64,000 nucleotides of DNA, from the NCBI GenBank assembly GCA_031213475.1, contig JARUPZ010000024.1, positions 3,775,991 to 3,839,990 of the forward strand, read 5' to 3'. Positions within the stretch are counted from its first letter, which is position 1; every line of letters starts with the position of its first letter. The notes beneath the pieces are model-generated. The model searched no databases. It was not told the DNA's origin and worked only from the letters and a program-made list of their open reading frames with translations. The stretch is from Nereocystis luetkeana (taxonomy: Eukaryota; Sar; Phaeophyceae; Laminariales; Laminariaceae). The position numbers and the translations under genes were made by a program. Positions 48,001 through 57,391 of the stretch are shown piece after piece.

Positions 48001-51000
48001 GCGGTACGAGTCGTTTTTCTTTCTTTTTTTCCTGTACCAGGTGCGTAAGGGCCCATCTTAACGGGGAACGCTACTTGGAAGCAAAATTTGAATTTCAATG
48101 AATTTTAATTTGATTTCGAAAAAAAAAAACGTGTTTGTCTCCTATCGGGGAACGGCGTACTAGTTGTCAATCAAGAACAAAATCGGAAGAACGCGCCGCG
48201 TCACACAACGCCCAGCCGAAAAACAGCGACGCGCGTAGACGAGAGCGAAGGTTTGCGCTGCCGCGTGCGCGCCGCTGCCAGCCCCTTTTTCTTTTTGGTC
48301 GCGCAGGATAGAAAGCTGTCACTCTCGGGGTGTCTTGGGTGGGGGGGGGGAAACCCTCAAGCGCCACGTGCGGAACAGCAGCGGTGATGCAGCTATCGAG
48401 GTCTCGAGCGTACCCTCCGTTTTTTTGCTCGGTTGCTCGGTTTTCGCGATTATATGCCGATCGAGCAGGCCGAAAAAAATGGGATTGCGGTCGCCATGAT
48501 TACTTTTGAGGCGCCACCGCCAGGGTACGATGTGCTATGGTGTGTGGGCGTGGGCGCGGCTATTGCTCCGGGCACCTCCCATTGAGGTTCGCGTTTTATC
48601 GCCTCGATCATGGTCACCGAAGCGGCCAAGAATCGCCCCAGACTCCACCGAGGGTGTTGACCCACCATGAACATGCTACGTCTTGACCGAGGAACTCCCA
48701 AATTCCAAATTGAAATAAAAAAAATCACACGAAAAAAGTCCCAAAAGACTTGTCACTCAAATTCAATTTTTCTTATTTGCCTGCTTAGTCGTTCACTCTT
48801 CGGCCAATCAGATGCAAATGAAACTAGAAAAAAGCAAAACATCATATTGAAAAAAATAAAAGTCCCCGTTAAGATGAGCCCTAACACCAGTACACTGGTA
48901 GTTTTGAGTTTTTGGTGACAAGTAGATGGTAATGGTATTTTGTATCTTTGGTAAGAGAAGTACAAAAACGGCGGGAGAATATCAGCGAGATATTCCCTTG
49001 TAGTCCAATGGTTAGGATATATGACTTTCACTCATGAGACCCGGGTTCAATTCCCGGCAGGGGAGGAGAAATCTTTTTTTGGTTTGTCGGCGCGATTGTT
49101 GATATTTTCTGGGTATTTGTTTTTAGTCGTGGGTACCGCAGGGCTGGTGCCAACATTTTCGACACGATTGAATTTGCCAGTACTACTGCCTCGTACCTGG
49201 CATGTACTACAGCACTAGTGGATACATTACGGTAAATACATCAACATGCAGAATTTCAGTATTTTCCAATACTTCGTGAAAAAATTATTAATACGTAGTA
49301 GAGGCAAACAATCGATCGAGAGATTCCTAAGGAGTCACACGTTTATGCTGCCAGTATACTAAAGTATGCTGTTATGTAACAGTCTTCGGTGGTGGTTATA
49401 GAGGGCACTGCTGTGCGGGAGTCGGCTGTTGGTAAAAGCCCTAGCGCGTAGGTTATGCCTGAAATAACGCCTTAAGAACTATCGCTTCGCGCAGACGCTG
49501 TGTGGTGCCTTCCGTGCCTCACTAGCGTAAGGTAACGTACCTGCTCCTTCAAAGGGGGCAGTGAGGCACGCTTTGTGCTCCAAAATAACGCCGTATATAT
49601 ACGAACTCTCCGAAACCGGGGTCCGGGGTCACCTAAGGTGTGATTGAGTTGCAGTCACATCGTAAGGCATCATTTGCCTCAAGTTCCTTGTCATGCCTTC
49701 AAAGCCTTGCGCAGACGTCTGACAAAATGCCTTAGACATGGCCGTATAATGCCACGTGGCACCTACACGAGCTCATGCTATACTGAAGTGTGTATAAACC
49801 GCGTTGCAGGGAGAGACAGGCAGTCCGACACGTCTACGGCATTTTTTTAAGGCATTTATCTTACCCAGATAAGGCAAGCAAGGCTTTAAAAGGCTATTGA
49901 GGCGAACGCTTTTAAGGCATGCCTTACTCCTTTATTTCTTCCTGCGGCGCCCTTTACACCCCGTTCCTTGACTCTTTTAGGACTACAGTCCCGTTTCGGG
50001 GACAAATCACTCAAAATATTTGTAGTCTGTCCCCAAAACGGGACTGCAGTATTAAAATGGTTTTAGCCCGCCCACGGCGTGCCTTGGGCGCCGCGAGGGC
50101 TTAACTGTTGGTGAGCTAACAGTGTATTGGCATCATGCCACACAGGTATAGCTCAGCGACAATCAAGCGTCCACACGTGCCAGGTATTAATTTTCAGCGC
50201 CGATGCGTGCACAACGGTGCGGCGATGGAATCGGCACACGGCAGTTACGTTTCGCATTCGGTGTTTCGGAGGCCCTTCCGCGGTATAAATTTCCAAGGTC
50301 CCTGGTTCGAGCCTCACTCGGGGTGTTAGGTTCGTGTTTTCGTTTTGTGTATTTTTTGTTTTGTGGGGGGGTGTGGACTCGTGCCAAGAGCGAGAACTCG
50401 GAAGACGCAGGCTTTGTTCGACACAATGGATTGGGTGCGCAGGCACGTGGGGTTGGGCTCATGCGGATTGTTTGTGTTATCCTTGTCGCGGGCCTCGCAG
50501 GGGCAGCAGAAAAGCGCTACGTATTGCCCCCCGTCTTCGGAATGGCGGGGATGGCAACTGTTATTTCGGAGGACCAAAGTGATTAGGACAAAAGGTTGTT
50601 CGTAAAGATAGCGAAATGTAAAGGTTTTTGTGTGTACCGCGGGTACTATTTACTATGGCCCCCGGTAATAGTAGCGGAATTAGTGCCAGGGCGGGAAGAA
50701 GCCCATATCGGCCAATTTCCGCAATGAGAATTCGGCGCGGGTCGACCACGTAGCGATAGAGGTGCGGTCCCTACCCACTTACCGTACGTAGTGGGTAGAA
50801 GGCGGGGGGGGAAGAGGGGGGGGGGTGAGACCTCGGGGTTCATCCTGTTTAGAGCTGCACTGTAAACAAGTAAATATATAGTAAGTCTAGCTTCGAGTAC
50901 TTTTTCCCCCACAAAGGGACTTCGGTCTTAAGAAAGGAGTTGAGAGTTGAGTTTAATTTTTAAGTACGACGGCAGGAGTGGCAGATAGTAGAGCTACTCG

Positions 51001-52360
51001 AACGTAAGGGGCACAAGTATATGAACCCTATGGTATCTTTTTACACGTGTGTATTATGTATAAAACTCGTACACCTTTTTTTGTTGCACGTTTGCACGCT
51101 CTCCTCCGGCGGCTGCGGGGGGTTTTTTTTCGCGTTCCCGACCGCGGTGCTTGCGAAGGGGGCTAAGGCGCAAGTTTGGGTCCCGGCTGGGCTCCATGGC
51201 GCTTGCTCTGGGCGCCCCACGATTGCGCGAGATATGGCTGTTTTACGAAGGGATTTCGTTACCGCCCCGCCGAGCCAAGCAGGGACATCGAAACCCCGGA
51301 AATGTCGTTTTCTTGTTGTTGTGTGTGTTTTCGCTCTCTAATTTCCACACCAGCCCTCAAAGGCTCTACGATCTGAGGCAGGTACAACAACAACCGCGCT
51401 TCAAGTGCTTCCTCTTTGTAAAAAACACGAGCAGTGCTTCTGCGTGTGTGCGTGTTGATATGTACGCGTGCATTATCCAGGTAGAGCAGTAGGGACTATT
51501 ACGGGGGGCCATAGTTAACAGGACCAAATATTGTTAGTAAAAATGGTTAAACATATAGGTTTTTATGTGTACCATAGGTCCTGTTAACTATGGTCCCCCG
51601 TAATAGGAACAGTCCCAAGAAAGGCGGTAAGGTTTGCCCTTCTTGGTTTCGTTTTTTTGCTGTTCTGTCTGGTTTTGATTTTTTGTGTATCTGTAGTACA
51701 CCGTCTCCCCGTGCTTTTTACTTTGTGGTAGCCATGGCACAACAACGGCAGGCGTACTTCAAGGTGCTGTATTTGCGACAGCCACGGGCGATGCTTCTGT
51801 ATCGTGTGTGTGTGTGCGTGTGTGTGACACCCTGAACACAATCTGGACAACTTCGACCCATACTTCCCCTGACTTTCGAAAGCACCCGCGCGGTGCGAAG
51901 CCCAGCAGCAGCAGCGGTACAACAGCAGCGAACCTCACACAGGCTCATGCCCATACATAGGGACGCCTGGGTTTCCCTGTTTCTACCTGCCTGATCTCAA
52001 TTCAACCACATTTCAAAGAGGAACCTTGTATGTATTGTTGCGTTCGTCCCATTCATAGTATTCGCCCTTCTTTTATTTTTGTTGATTGTTGGCACCCTTC
52101 TTTTCTTTGTGTTGATTGTTGGCGTGTCTCAGATCCGGAGTCGCACAGCAGGCTTCCCTTCCCCCTCTCCAATACGGTTCGTGCCTCGCATTTGTATGGA
52201 TGTGATAGTTGGGCCCAGTGCCTCTTCCTACTAGTTGTCATGGCCGCCTGTCACCGCTGCCGCCGCCGCCGCTCGGAGAGAAAATCCCCCGCGAGTGCTG
52301 ACGGAAAGAAGCCGCCTGCCTGCCTGCCTGCCTGCCTGCCTTGTTTGTCTGCCTGGTTAT

Positions 52361-52393
<33 letters not shown>

Positions 52394-55300
52394 CACACAC
52401 TTCTTGACATTGTTTATTGTTTACGCAGGCATGCCACCACCTGTGGCAGTGTCATCGGTATGGACCCTGCCCCATTCAGGGGACGCTCCCACTCGAACGC
52501 AGCGCCTGCTCCACGGGCTGCTGAGCGTCGGGTTGCAGTGGGCCTTCGCCAGGTTGCGGCGGCACGGGTTAGTTCACGGCTGGAGCGGAGAGGAAGCGGT
52601 GAGCGACATTGGACTTGTGCCACGTTACGGCTGTTGTCGCGTAAACGCGTTGAATTTCTCTGTTTGGTTCTATCAACTGAGAGGCGTACTGTACGTGGAA
52701 CTGGTGACCTAGATTTTTTTTTTTTAATCATATGTTTTTCGCTCTTCCTGCCCCCCTTCTTGCCTTTCTCTCTCCCTCTCTATATTTTTCCCTATACCCC
52801 CACCCCCCCCTCTTTCTTTCCCCCTTTCCTCTCTCGTCTCCCCCGCCCCCCGTACACATATCACCCTTATCTCTCTCTCTCTCTCTCCCCCCCCCCCCCT
52901 CTTCCTCTCGCCCGCCCCAACGCCCGCCTTGAGGAGCAGGGGAGCGCTCGGCGCTTTATCTGGCACACCATGCGCAGGCTGGAAACCCTGTTCCGGGTGG
53001 CGTGGATGGTCAACCTCCTCCTCTTCCTCAGGCATGGGAAGTACGCAACCCCGGTCGATCGATTGGTCCGGATGCGCATGGTGAGTGAGATCGACATGAA
53101 ACTTGTCCGTGTCCCCTGTCTGTCCGGTGCACCGTGTATCTCTGCAGCGTTACTGTTGTGGGGACAGGGTGAGGGGGGGGGGGGGGGGGTGTACTCGATA
53201 TAATTGGGGGGGGGGGGGGGGTATTCATAGGCTTCTTGCCTTAGTGTTTTTATCATTGACAATGCCCCCCATCGAAACCGAGCACCGTTCCTACTCCTAT
53301 CAGAGACACCTCCAACATGTGGGCGGTATTCAAGTGTTTCCCATGTATCACATAGAAACTTGGGGGGTAGGTGTGGGGGGGTACTCGATATCATGCATGG
53401 CCGTAGTCATATGACCGGGGGGGGGGGGGGGGGGGGGGGGGGAGTTGGTCCGCCTCCTCCTTTTGTTCCTCAGGCACAGGGGCTACGCACTCCCGGTCGT
53501 CGGTCGATATATCCAGAAGCGCAAGGTGTGTAGAGGGCATCAAAACGCATGTGCCCTCTCCGGTGTGTCCTGGATTGTTCTGCAAGCTGGTACTGCTGTT
53601 GTGCACACGGAGAGATTGTACCATCGACGCCCGTTCCCTCTGTCAGGTGCATGCTGTATATTCTGCGGCGTTGCTGTCGTGAGAGGTGGGGAGGGGGGAT
53701 ATTGCTGTATCTACCGCACTAGTTAAGGATGCGTTTATCGTAGTCAGAGTAGCCTTCTACCCGCTCCTTCTTCGACTTTTTAATTGCCCATGCCTCTCTT
53801 CTTGTCCCGGCACGCATCAGGTTTATTTTACTCCATCACACAAATCCGCGAGCGCCTCGATAAGCTCGACTGAACCTTTCGCGTGCGGCGCCGATCTTTC
53901 TCATATTTTAGCCACCCCCCCCCCCCCCTCTTATGGTCTTACGGCTACGGCCGTGCATGATATGGAGTACACCTCCCCCCTCCCCTCCCCCTCCCAACCC
54001 ATCCGCCCCCGCGAAATATCTAAAAAAAAACATGTTTTACTCTGTTTTCTGCATGCAATCATCCGCGCGGTGTTTTGACGGGGCCAGGTTCACGACCGGA
54101 TCGATCCCGAGCCCCGCTCGATCAACTATCAGTTCCTGAACCGCCGCCTCTTGTGGGACCACTGGGCCAAGATGGCCTACGTCGTCGCGCCGCTCATCAA
54201 CTGGGGGTCTATCCGAAGGGCGGTTATCGGGGGCGCGAGGCGGTTAAGGAGGGAAGCTCACGCCTTCGGCATTGTTGGTGGTGGCGCCAGCGGCAGCGGC
54301 AGTGGGCATCGCGGTGCGGGTGGGGGGGCGGCGGCCGCGTCGGATGATGGTGGTGGTTGCGGTGGCGTGGCCCTGACGGCTTGCGCGGACTGTGGTGTGG
54401 ATCCTGCGAAGGCGAGTTTTTGTTGTTGTTGTGGTTGTTGTTGTTGTTGTAGATTTTGAAGCTGGCGGTTTTTTTGTTTTTTTTTTCTCGAACTTCTTGT
54501 TTTTCCTTTTTTTTTTCGCTCGCTCCCGATTCCGAGTGGGCATATGTAGTAAGCAGAACCCACGATGGACCCAAGGCCTAGTTACACCCCGAGGATTACC
54601 CACCATATTTTTGTCCCGATTGCTGTGTTCCCCCATACTACTGTAGAGTCGAGTTGCTGCCAGGGTTGTGAGAGAGTTGGCTGCCTATTTACTTCGCGGC
54701 TAACTATTATTAATAGTCGGGTGGCGAATTGAACCAACTATCAAGCTAAACTTAGTTTTGACTTGACCTAGTCGTACCAAGGGAGCACAAATCGAGCCGC
54801 AAACGCGCCTGTCAGGTGCAAAGACGCAGAGCTTCGCGGAGCAGCGCACGTGACTGACTGACTTGTAGTACCTACCAGAAAACCAGGTAATCTGAACTGT
54901 TTGTAGTCGGCAAAAATTAGTCGACCAACGCACAGCCGTACTAATGATGGAACCTACCTATATAACCAAGTAATTACATATTGCTAACAAACTAACAGCC
55001 TTACTATTTATAAAACCTACCTACCGAGCCAACTAATAACCAGTTGCCGACTTATACAGCCAGCCAGCCTCACAGCCCTACATAGTCAACTAGTATCTAG
55101 TCGCCGACTTGAAGTCAACCAACTGGCTGTAACACCTAGCCGACTAATATCTAGTCGGTGACTATTACGGGGGGCCATAGTTAACAGGACCAAAAATTGT
55201 TAGTAAAAATGGTTAAACATATAGGTTTTTATGTACACCATAGGTCCTGTTAACTAGGGTCCCCCGTAATAGTGGTCAGCCAGCTCACAGCCCTATTTTT

Positions 55301-57391
55301 TTTTGCCGCGGTGAGTTGAAGCCCTCTGGTTGCAGGGAACGCCCACCTCCTCTCTTGAACGGAGCTGCTTCTTCCGTCTCTCTGTTTGCCTGGATGTTCA
55401 CCGGGCGGAAGGAAGTGCTGTCCCTTTGGGCTCCCTGGTTGAGTACGTAGTCCGTGGTCGCCGAGCGCTACCGCGCTTGCTCAAAAAGTGCGTGTGTGTT
55501 ATTTCCGGCCGATACAAGGTGGTAGCACACGTCGGACAGATAATCTATTGATAGATCACCTACAGATAGATCATCTAGATCCTAACTTGCCGTTATGATA
55601 TGCTGTGCAGGATCTGTAAAATGCAGATCCAACGCAGGAAGCATTTACGACGTACTGTAGATGATCCCGCGGATCGCACCGCTCCCACCGGGCAGCATGA
55701 GCTGCTCCTGTAGATGTGTAGATCATACAGATGAGGAAAAGGTCTGCCCTGAACGAGCTAGATCATCAAGTGAGAATTGGTGATCTGCCCGATTCGTGCA
55801 GGGTACCCTGTAGTACTCAGCACACAGCGTTTTTTTCTTCCGGACGTACGTAGAGGACTGAGGCTCCGAGCGCGAAAGAAAAATCTTCAGCATGGCGGCA
55901 GCGTGCGAGTGCTGTGCGTAGTGAGTGCCTTCGGTAAACACCTCGGGTGCAGATTGCGCGCGCGTTTGCCGTGTGGCAGAACCATGCTGCTGTTTTTTTT
56001 CCTTGATATCATGGCCCCCTCAAAGCACTTTTTTTCATCTTTCGCAACATGGTGAACCGTGTGCCATCGAATGGCGTACGTTTTGAGTGCGTCGATGACT
56101 GCGGTAAGCCAGGTGAAACAGCAAGTATGTGGTCTCGGAAGCCGCTGCTTTTGAGAAAATCGCGCTTATGCTGCCCCCCCCCCCCCCCCCCCCCCATCTA
56201 TTAGTTCGACCTTGTCATCCATGTTCGAGAAAGTCCGCCTCACAAGCGGTTCTTAGTAGGATGCTGCTCGACCTGTGTGCGACTCGCCGAACACCTCACG
56301 GCGCTTCCCGCTTGGTCCAAGCATTATCTGGCTGGTCGGCGAAGACCCGACGTGCTCCGTCCCGGCATTGGAGGGCGTGCGAGGATCTATGGTAATGCGG
56401 CTACGGCCACGCATGGCGTGAGTACACTCCCTCCCTCCAGCCGGTGCATGCCCTTCCTCTTGATATTATCAGCGAGGGTAGGATACTTCTTGGGGGTTCG
56501 TCGCCCGTCCTTAAGCCGTTTACTCCCTCAAAACAGCTCCCACACTAATGCCAAGTAGTGTGTCCACAAAAAAGAAGTCAGCGTACAATCTCAGAAGGAG
56601 CTAAGCGCGGGACCGATTTTGTCCTCAAAAGGGGTCCTAGTCTAGTTCCAAGTGGTTCGTCTCCCGAAACAAGGGTGCAGTTCTGTCAACCCTTTTAGGA
56701 CTGCAGTCCCGTGTAGGGGACAAAACCTCTCAAATTCTAAGTATTTTGTCCCCCGAACGGGACTGCAGTCCTATCAAGGGTTGAACGGGAATCAAGTCTA
56801 ACACGCGTCGGACAGATCGTGATCTACAGTAGATCAGATAGATCATCTTGCGGTTCCTGACCTGCCGTTATGAGATGTAGTGCAGGATCTGTACAGCACA
56901 GATAGATCCAACCCAGGAAACACGTCCTGTTAGGCAGATCATGTCGATTTTTGAACGGCTCCCCACCCGACAACATCGAGCTTACCGCAGATCATCATGG
57001 AAGATTGGGAGTGTACCTGCCCTGAAAAACTTGCTCACGATTAAGGGGGAATCGATCATATGTCCGAGGTGTCAAGGCGAGGTGTGGAAGTGCTCCAGGC
57101 ATGCGAGATGTGCCTTGCTCATCCCCCACCCCCACCCCGACCCCCGCCGCCACCCCGACCATCACTCCCACCCCCAACCCAACCCATCCCCCACCCCCGT
57201 CGCCGCCGCCGCCGCCGCCGCCACCGCTACCCCCGACCACCAACCATTTGCAGACTCCGTACGTGACTTCTTGCGGTCACGTATTTTGCTACTACTGCGC
57301 GAGGATGGCTTGCACGGTGGACCCTCGCTACGCTTGTCCGCTCTGCGGCGAGCATTTCGCCACCTCGCGTCGATGGTCCCAGCCGCGATGA
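38867..57391 (+). CDS. PEX2: PEX2, peroxisomal RING-type E3 ubiquitin ligase subunit, 7 exons, about 421 aa
   Basis: PEX2, with PEX10 and PEX12, forms the membrane ligase complex that monoubiquitinates PEX5 for recycling during peroxisomal matrix import (family knowledge). Exons: 38867-39115, 41993-42070, 43659-43824, 52429-52598, 52940-53080, 54088-54411, 57254-57391. Phases agree at every junction; only intron 3 is phase 1. Conserved blocks in order: VNQLDAGVLDVELHGLL with LERFKPE, VDAFFNLLMFRFTIWMQRPT, GLRYRNDA, FIWHTMRRLE, VNLLLFLRHGKYATPVDRL, YQFLNRRLLWDHWAKM with APLIN, and a C-terminal C3HC4 RING. RING ligands are C367, C370, C383, H385, C388, C391, C404 and C407. The RING is split by intron 6, which needs a GC donor (AAG|GCGAGT at 54412). 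It is longer than the human protein (305 aa), partly from Gly/Ala-rich insertions in exons 1, 3 and 6. Exon 3 contains a 13-G run. Confidence 0.88.
39348..39444. mobile_element. H2 hairpin element, copy a (97 bp)
   Basis: TTAACCC...GAACCGCAGTCCCGTTTTGG and its complement CCAAAACGGGACTGCGGTTC...GGGTTAA form an imperfect hairpin with a centre near CTCAAATTCCAAGTAG. The ends read TTAA, which may be a piggyBac-like TTAA target. It lies in PEX2 intron 1. Confidence 0.8.
39584..39680. mobile_element. H2 hairpin element, copy b (97 bp)
   Basis: Same architecture as 39348-39444, only 140 bp away in the same intron and orientation, with the same length: TAAACCCTTTAAGGACCGCA at the left end and GCGGTTCTAAAGGGGTTAA at the right. 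The two arms differ by a few substitutions. Confidence 0.8.
41768..41876. mobile_element. MITE-109 copy 5
   Basis: Left end TA-TCACGGGGGACCATAG, right end CTATGGTCCCCCGTAA-AG. The right flanking TA has decayed. PEX2 intron 1, about 115 bp upstream of exon 2. Confidence 0.8.
42447..42654 (+). repeat. Two R5 fragments and a 14-G run
   Basis: GTCATGCATGGTCGTAGTCG (42456) and GTCATGCATGGAAGTAGTCG (42557) each begin an R5 fragment continuing through CATAGACCCTCGCA or CATAGACCATTACA. Each is preceded by a G-rich stretch, and 14 Gs (42641-42654) follow. PEX2 intron 2. Confidence 0.65.
43366..43575 (+). repeat. ACT/ACC/ACA trinucleotide repeat
   Basis: About 200 bp of ACT-type triplets in PEX2 intron 2, giving Thr-rich (+) and Val-rich (-) open frames that are not credible genes. 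Confidence 0.9.
43937..44068. mobile_element. MITE-109 copy 6 (132 bp, internal duplication)
   Basis: TA-TTACGGGGGACCATATTA at the left, GGTCCCCCGCAA-TA at the right. The extra length comes mainly from a short internal repeat of ATCTAGGGTCCACAC. PEX2 intron 3, close to the donor. Confidence 0.8.
44118..44300. repeat. GATC-rich dispersed repeat, intron 3 copy
   Basis: Shares GATTTAGCTCTTGTACTGCC, then CCCATGATGTAGC and GTTGGATCTGTGCTGTACAG with the GATC-rich segments at 11503-11743, 55545-55790 and 56812-56945. It is followed to about 44410 by GATATATCTGATA-type simple repeats. Confidence 0.55.
45065..45095 (+). repeat. Poly-G tract of 31
   Basis: Thirty-one consecutive G residues, the longest homopolymer in the window, in PEX2 intron 3. 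The exact length in the genome should be treated as uncertain because such runs are read and assembled poorly. Confidence 0.9.
45711..45800 (+). repeat. 10-bp minisatellite, nine units in perfect register
   Basis: AACGAAACGG repeated seven times, then AACGCAACGG twice, with no indels. A 10-bp unit passes through all three frames, and this one has no stop on either strand, so frames over it are open by composition only. Confidence 0.95.
45906..46206. mobile_element. TIR element family E3, copy B (about 300 bp)
   Basis: Left end AACAATCTGGGAGAAGGGAT, right end ATCCCTTCTGCCAGATTGCT followed by AAACCTAC. The right half matches 32249-32450 in reverse. It contains a telomere-like CACCCTAACCCTACACCCTG stretch near 46010-46030. 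PEX2 intron 3. Confidence 0.75.
47316..47971. repeat. Large inverted repeat with ~200-bp arms and a tandem-repeat centre
   Basis: Arms about 47316-47515 and 47765-47971 are reverse complements with roughly one mismatch per 12-15 bp, for example CAGTTGGAAATGGTGCTATC at the left. The centre holds three to four 27-bp units (CCGATCCAATCCCTGATCG plus a T-run) and smaller partial copies of the arm ends (GATTTCCTGCAACTG). Both arms keep an open frame outward to centre with SVGNGAIGMFA and MCETAVSRLRMSWT, which I do not recognise. A foldback transposon is the likeliest reading. PEX2 intron 3. Confidence 0.75.
48994..49065 (+). tRNA. tRNA-Glu (UUC)
   Basis: All four stems can be paired by eye. The acceptor is TCCCTTG with CAGGGGA (one G-U). 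The D-arm runs from GTCC to GGAT. The anticodon stem TATGA/TCATG encloses the loop CTTTCAC with anticodon TTC. The T-arm is CCGGG TTCAATT CCCGG, and the discriminator base is G. There is no intron and no encoded CCA. It lies inside the 8.6-kb intron 3 of PEX2 on the same strand. The internal A and B boxes allow independent Pol III transcription. A short T-run follows at 49073-49079 and could act as terminator. Confidence 0.93.
49400..49930. repeat. Region dense in AAGGCAT / ATGCCTTA words
   Basis: AAGGCA, AAGGCAT or the complement occurs about ten times, for example TCGTAAGGCATCATTTG, AAAATGCCTTAGAC, TTTTTTTAAGGCATTTATC and CTTTTAAGGCATGCCTTACTC. A larger near-palindrome GTGCCTCACTAGCG...CAGTGAGGCACGC lies at 49515-49570. 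No coding potential. Probably a decayed element or degenerate satellite in PEX2 intron 3. Confidence 0.5.
49972..50064. mobile_element. H2 hairpin element, copy c
   Basis: CTTTTAGGACTACAGTCCCG at the left and CGGGACTGCAGTATTAAAA at the right, with the TTTCGGGGACAAATCACTCA / TGTAGTCTGTCCCCAAAACG arm interior. PEX2 intron 3. Confidence 0.78.
50562..50670. mobile_element. MITE-109 copy 7 (diverged)
   Basis: TA-TTTCGGAGGACCAAAGTG at the left and TACTATGGCCCCCGGTAA-TA at the right: 109 bp with several arm mismatches, suggesting an older insertion. PEX2 intron 3. Confidence 0.75.
51497..51605. mobile_element. MITE-109 copy 8
   Basis: TA-TTACGGGGGGCCATAGTTA at the left and TAACTATGGTCCCCCGTAA-TA at the right, 109 bp. 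The interior is almost identical to copy 9 (55163-55271), including ACAGGACC in place of ATAGGACC. PEX2 intron 3. Confidence 0.85.
52364..52392 (+). repeat. Poly-C tract of 29 just upstream of PEX2 exon 4
   Basis: Twenty-nine Cs followed by CACACACAC end 36 nt before the exon-4 acceptor (TTTACGCAG). It may serve as part of the polypyrimidine tract of the 8.6-kb intron. Confidence 0.85.
53440..53530 (+). pseudogene. Degenerate tandem duplicate of PEX2 exon 5
   Basis: The frame LVRLLLLFLRHRGYALPVVG parallels MVNLLLFLRHGKYATPVDRL of the true exon 5 at 53008-53067 and also ends at a GT donor (AAG|GTGTGT). Homology continues into the following intron: CCGGTGCACCGTGTATCTCTGCAGCGTTACTG (53126-53157) pairs with CAGGTGCATGCTGTATATTCTGCGGCGTTGCTG (53645-53677). 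The 5' half of the exon is missing and a 26-G run replaces any polypyrimidine tract, so splicing looks unlikely. The true exon 5 has intact sites. A low-level alternative exon cannot be excluded. Confidence 0.68.
55163..55271. mobile_element. MITE-109 copy 9
   Basis: TA-TTACGGGGGGCCATAGTTA at the left and GTTAACTAGGGTCCCCCGTAA-TA at the right, 109 bp, closest to copy 8. PEX2 intron 6. Confidence 0.85.
55545..55790. repeat. GATC-rich dispersed repeat, intron 6 copy 1
   Basis: Contains ATAGATCACCTACAGATAG, GATATGCTGTGCAGGATCTG and GCAGATCCAACGCAGGAAGC, closely paralleled at 56812-56945 and more loosely at 44118-44300 and 11503-11743. Confidence 0.6.
56174..56195 (+). repeat. Poly-C tract of 22
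   Basis: Twenty-two Cs in PEX2 intron 6, directly beside the end of a reverse-oriented R5 copy. Confidence 0.9.
56210..56425 (-). repeat. Dispersed repeat R5, reverse copy
   Basis: The reverse complement reads GCCATGCGTGGCCGTAGC, then CCATAGATCCTCGCACGCCC, CAATGCCGGGACGGAGCACG and ATCCTACTAAGAACCGCTTG. It is co-linear with 33947-34130. Confidence 0.72.
56686..56784. mobile_element. H2 hairpin element, copy d (99 bp)
   Basis: TCAACCCTTTTAGGACTGCA at the left, TGCAGTCCTATCAAGGGTTGA at the right. Decayed H2-like fragments precede it at about 56513-56566 and 56605-56680, and another lies at 50905-50945. PEX2 intron 6. Confidence 0.8.
56812..56945. repeat. GATC-rich dispersed repeat, intron 6 copy 2
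   Basis: CAGATCGTGATCTACAGTAG, then GTGCAGGATCTGTACAGCAC and GATCCAACCCAGGAAACACG, matching 55545-55660 in order. Confidence 0.6.

Noticed and set aside
50148-50325. TAGCTCAGCGAC and CTGGTTCGAGCCTC words resembling Pol III boxes
   Set aside because: They are about 150 bp apart with no foldable cloverleaf; insufficient for a tRNA or SINE call from one copy.
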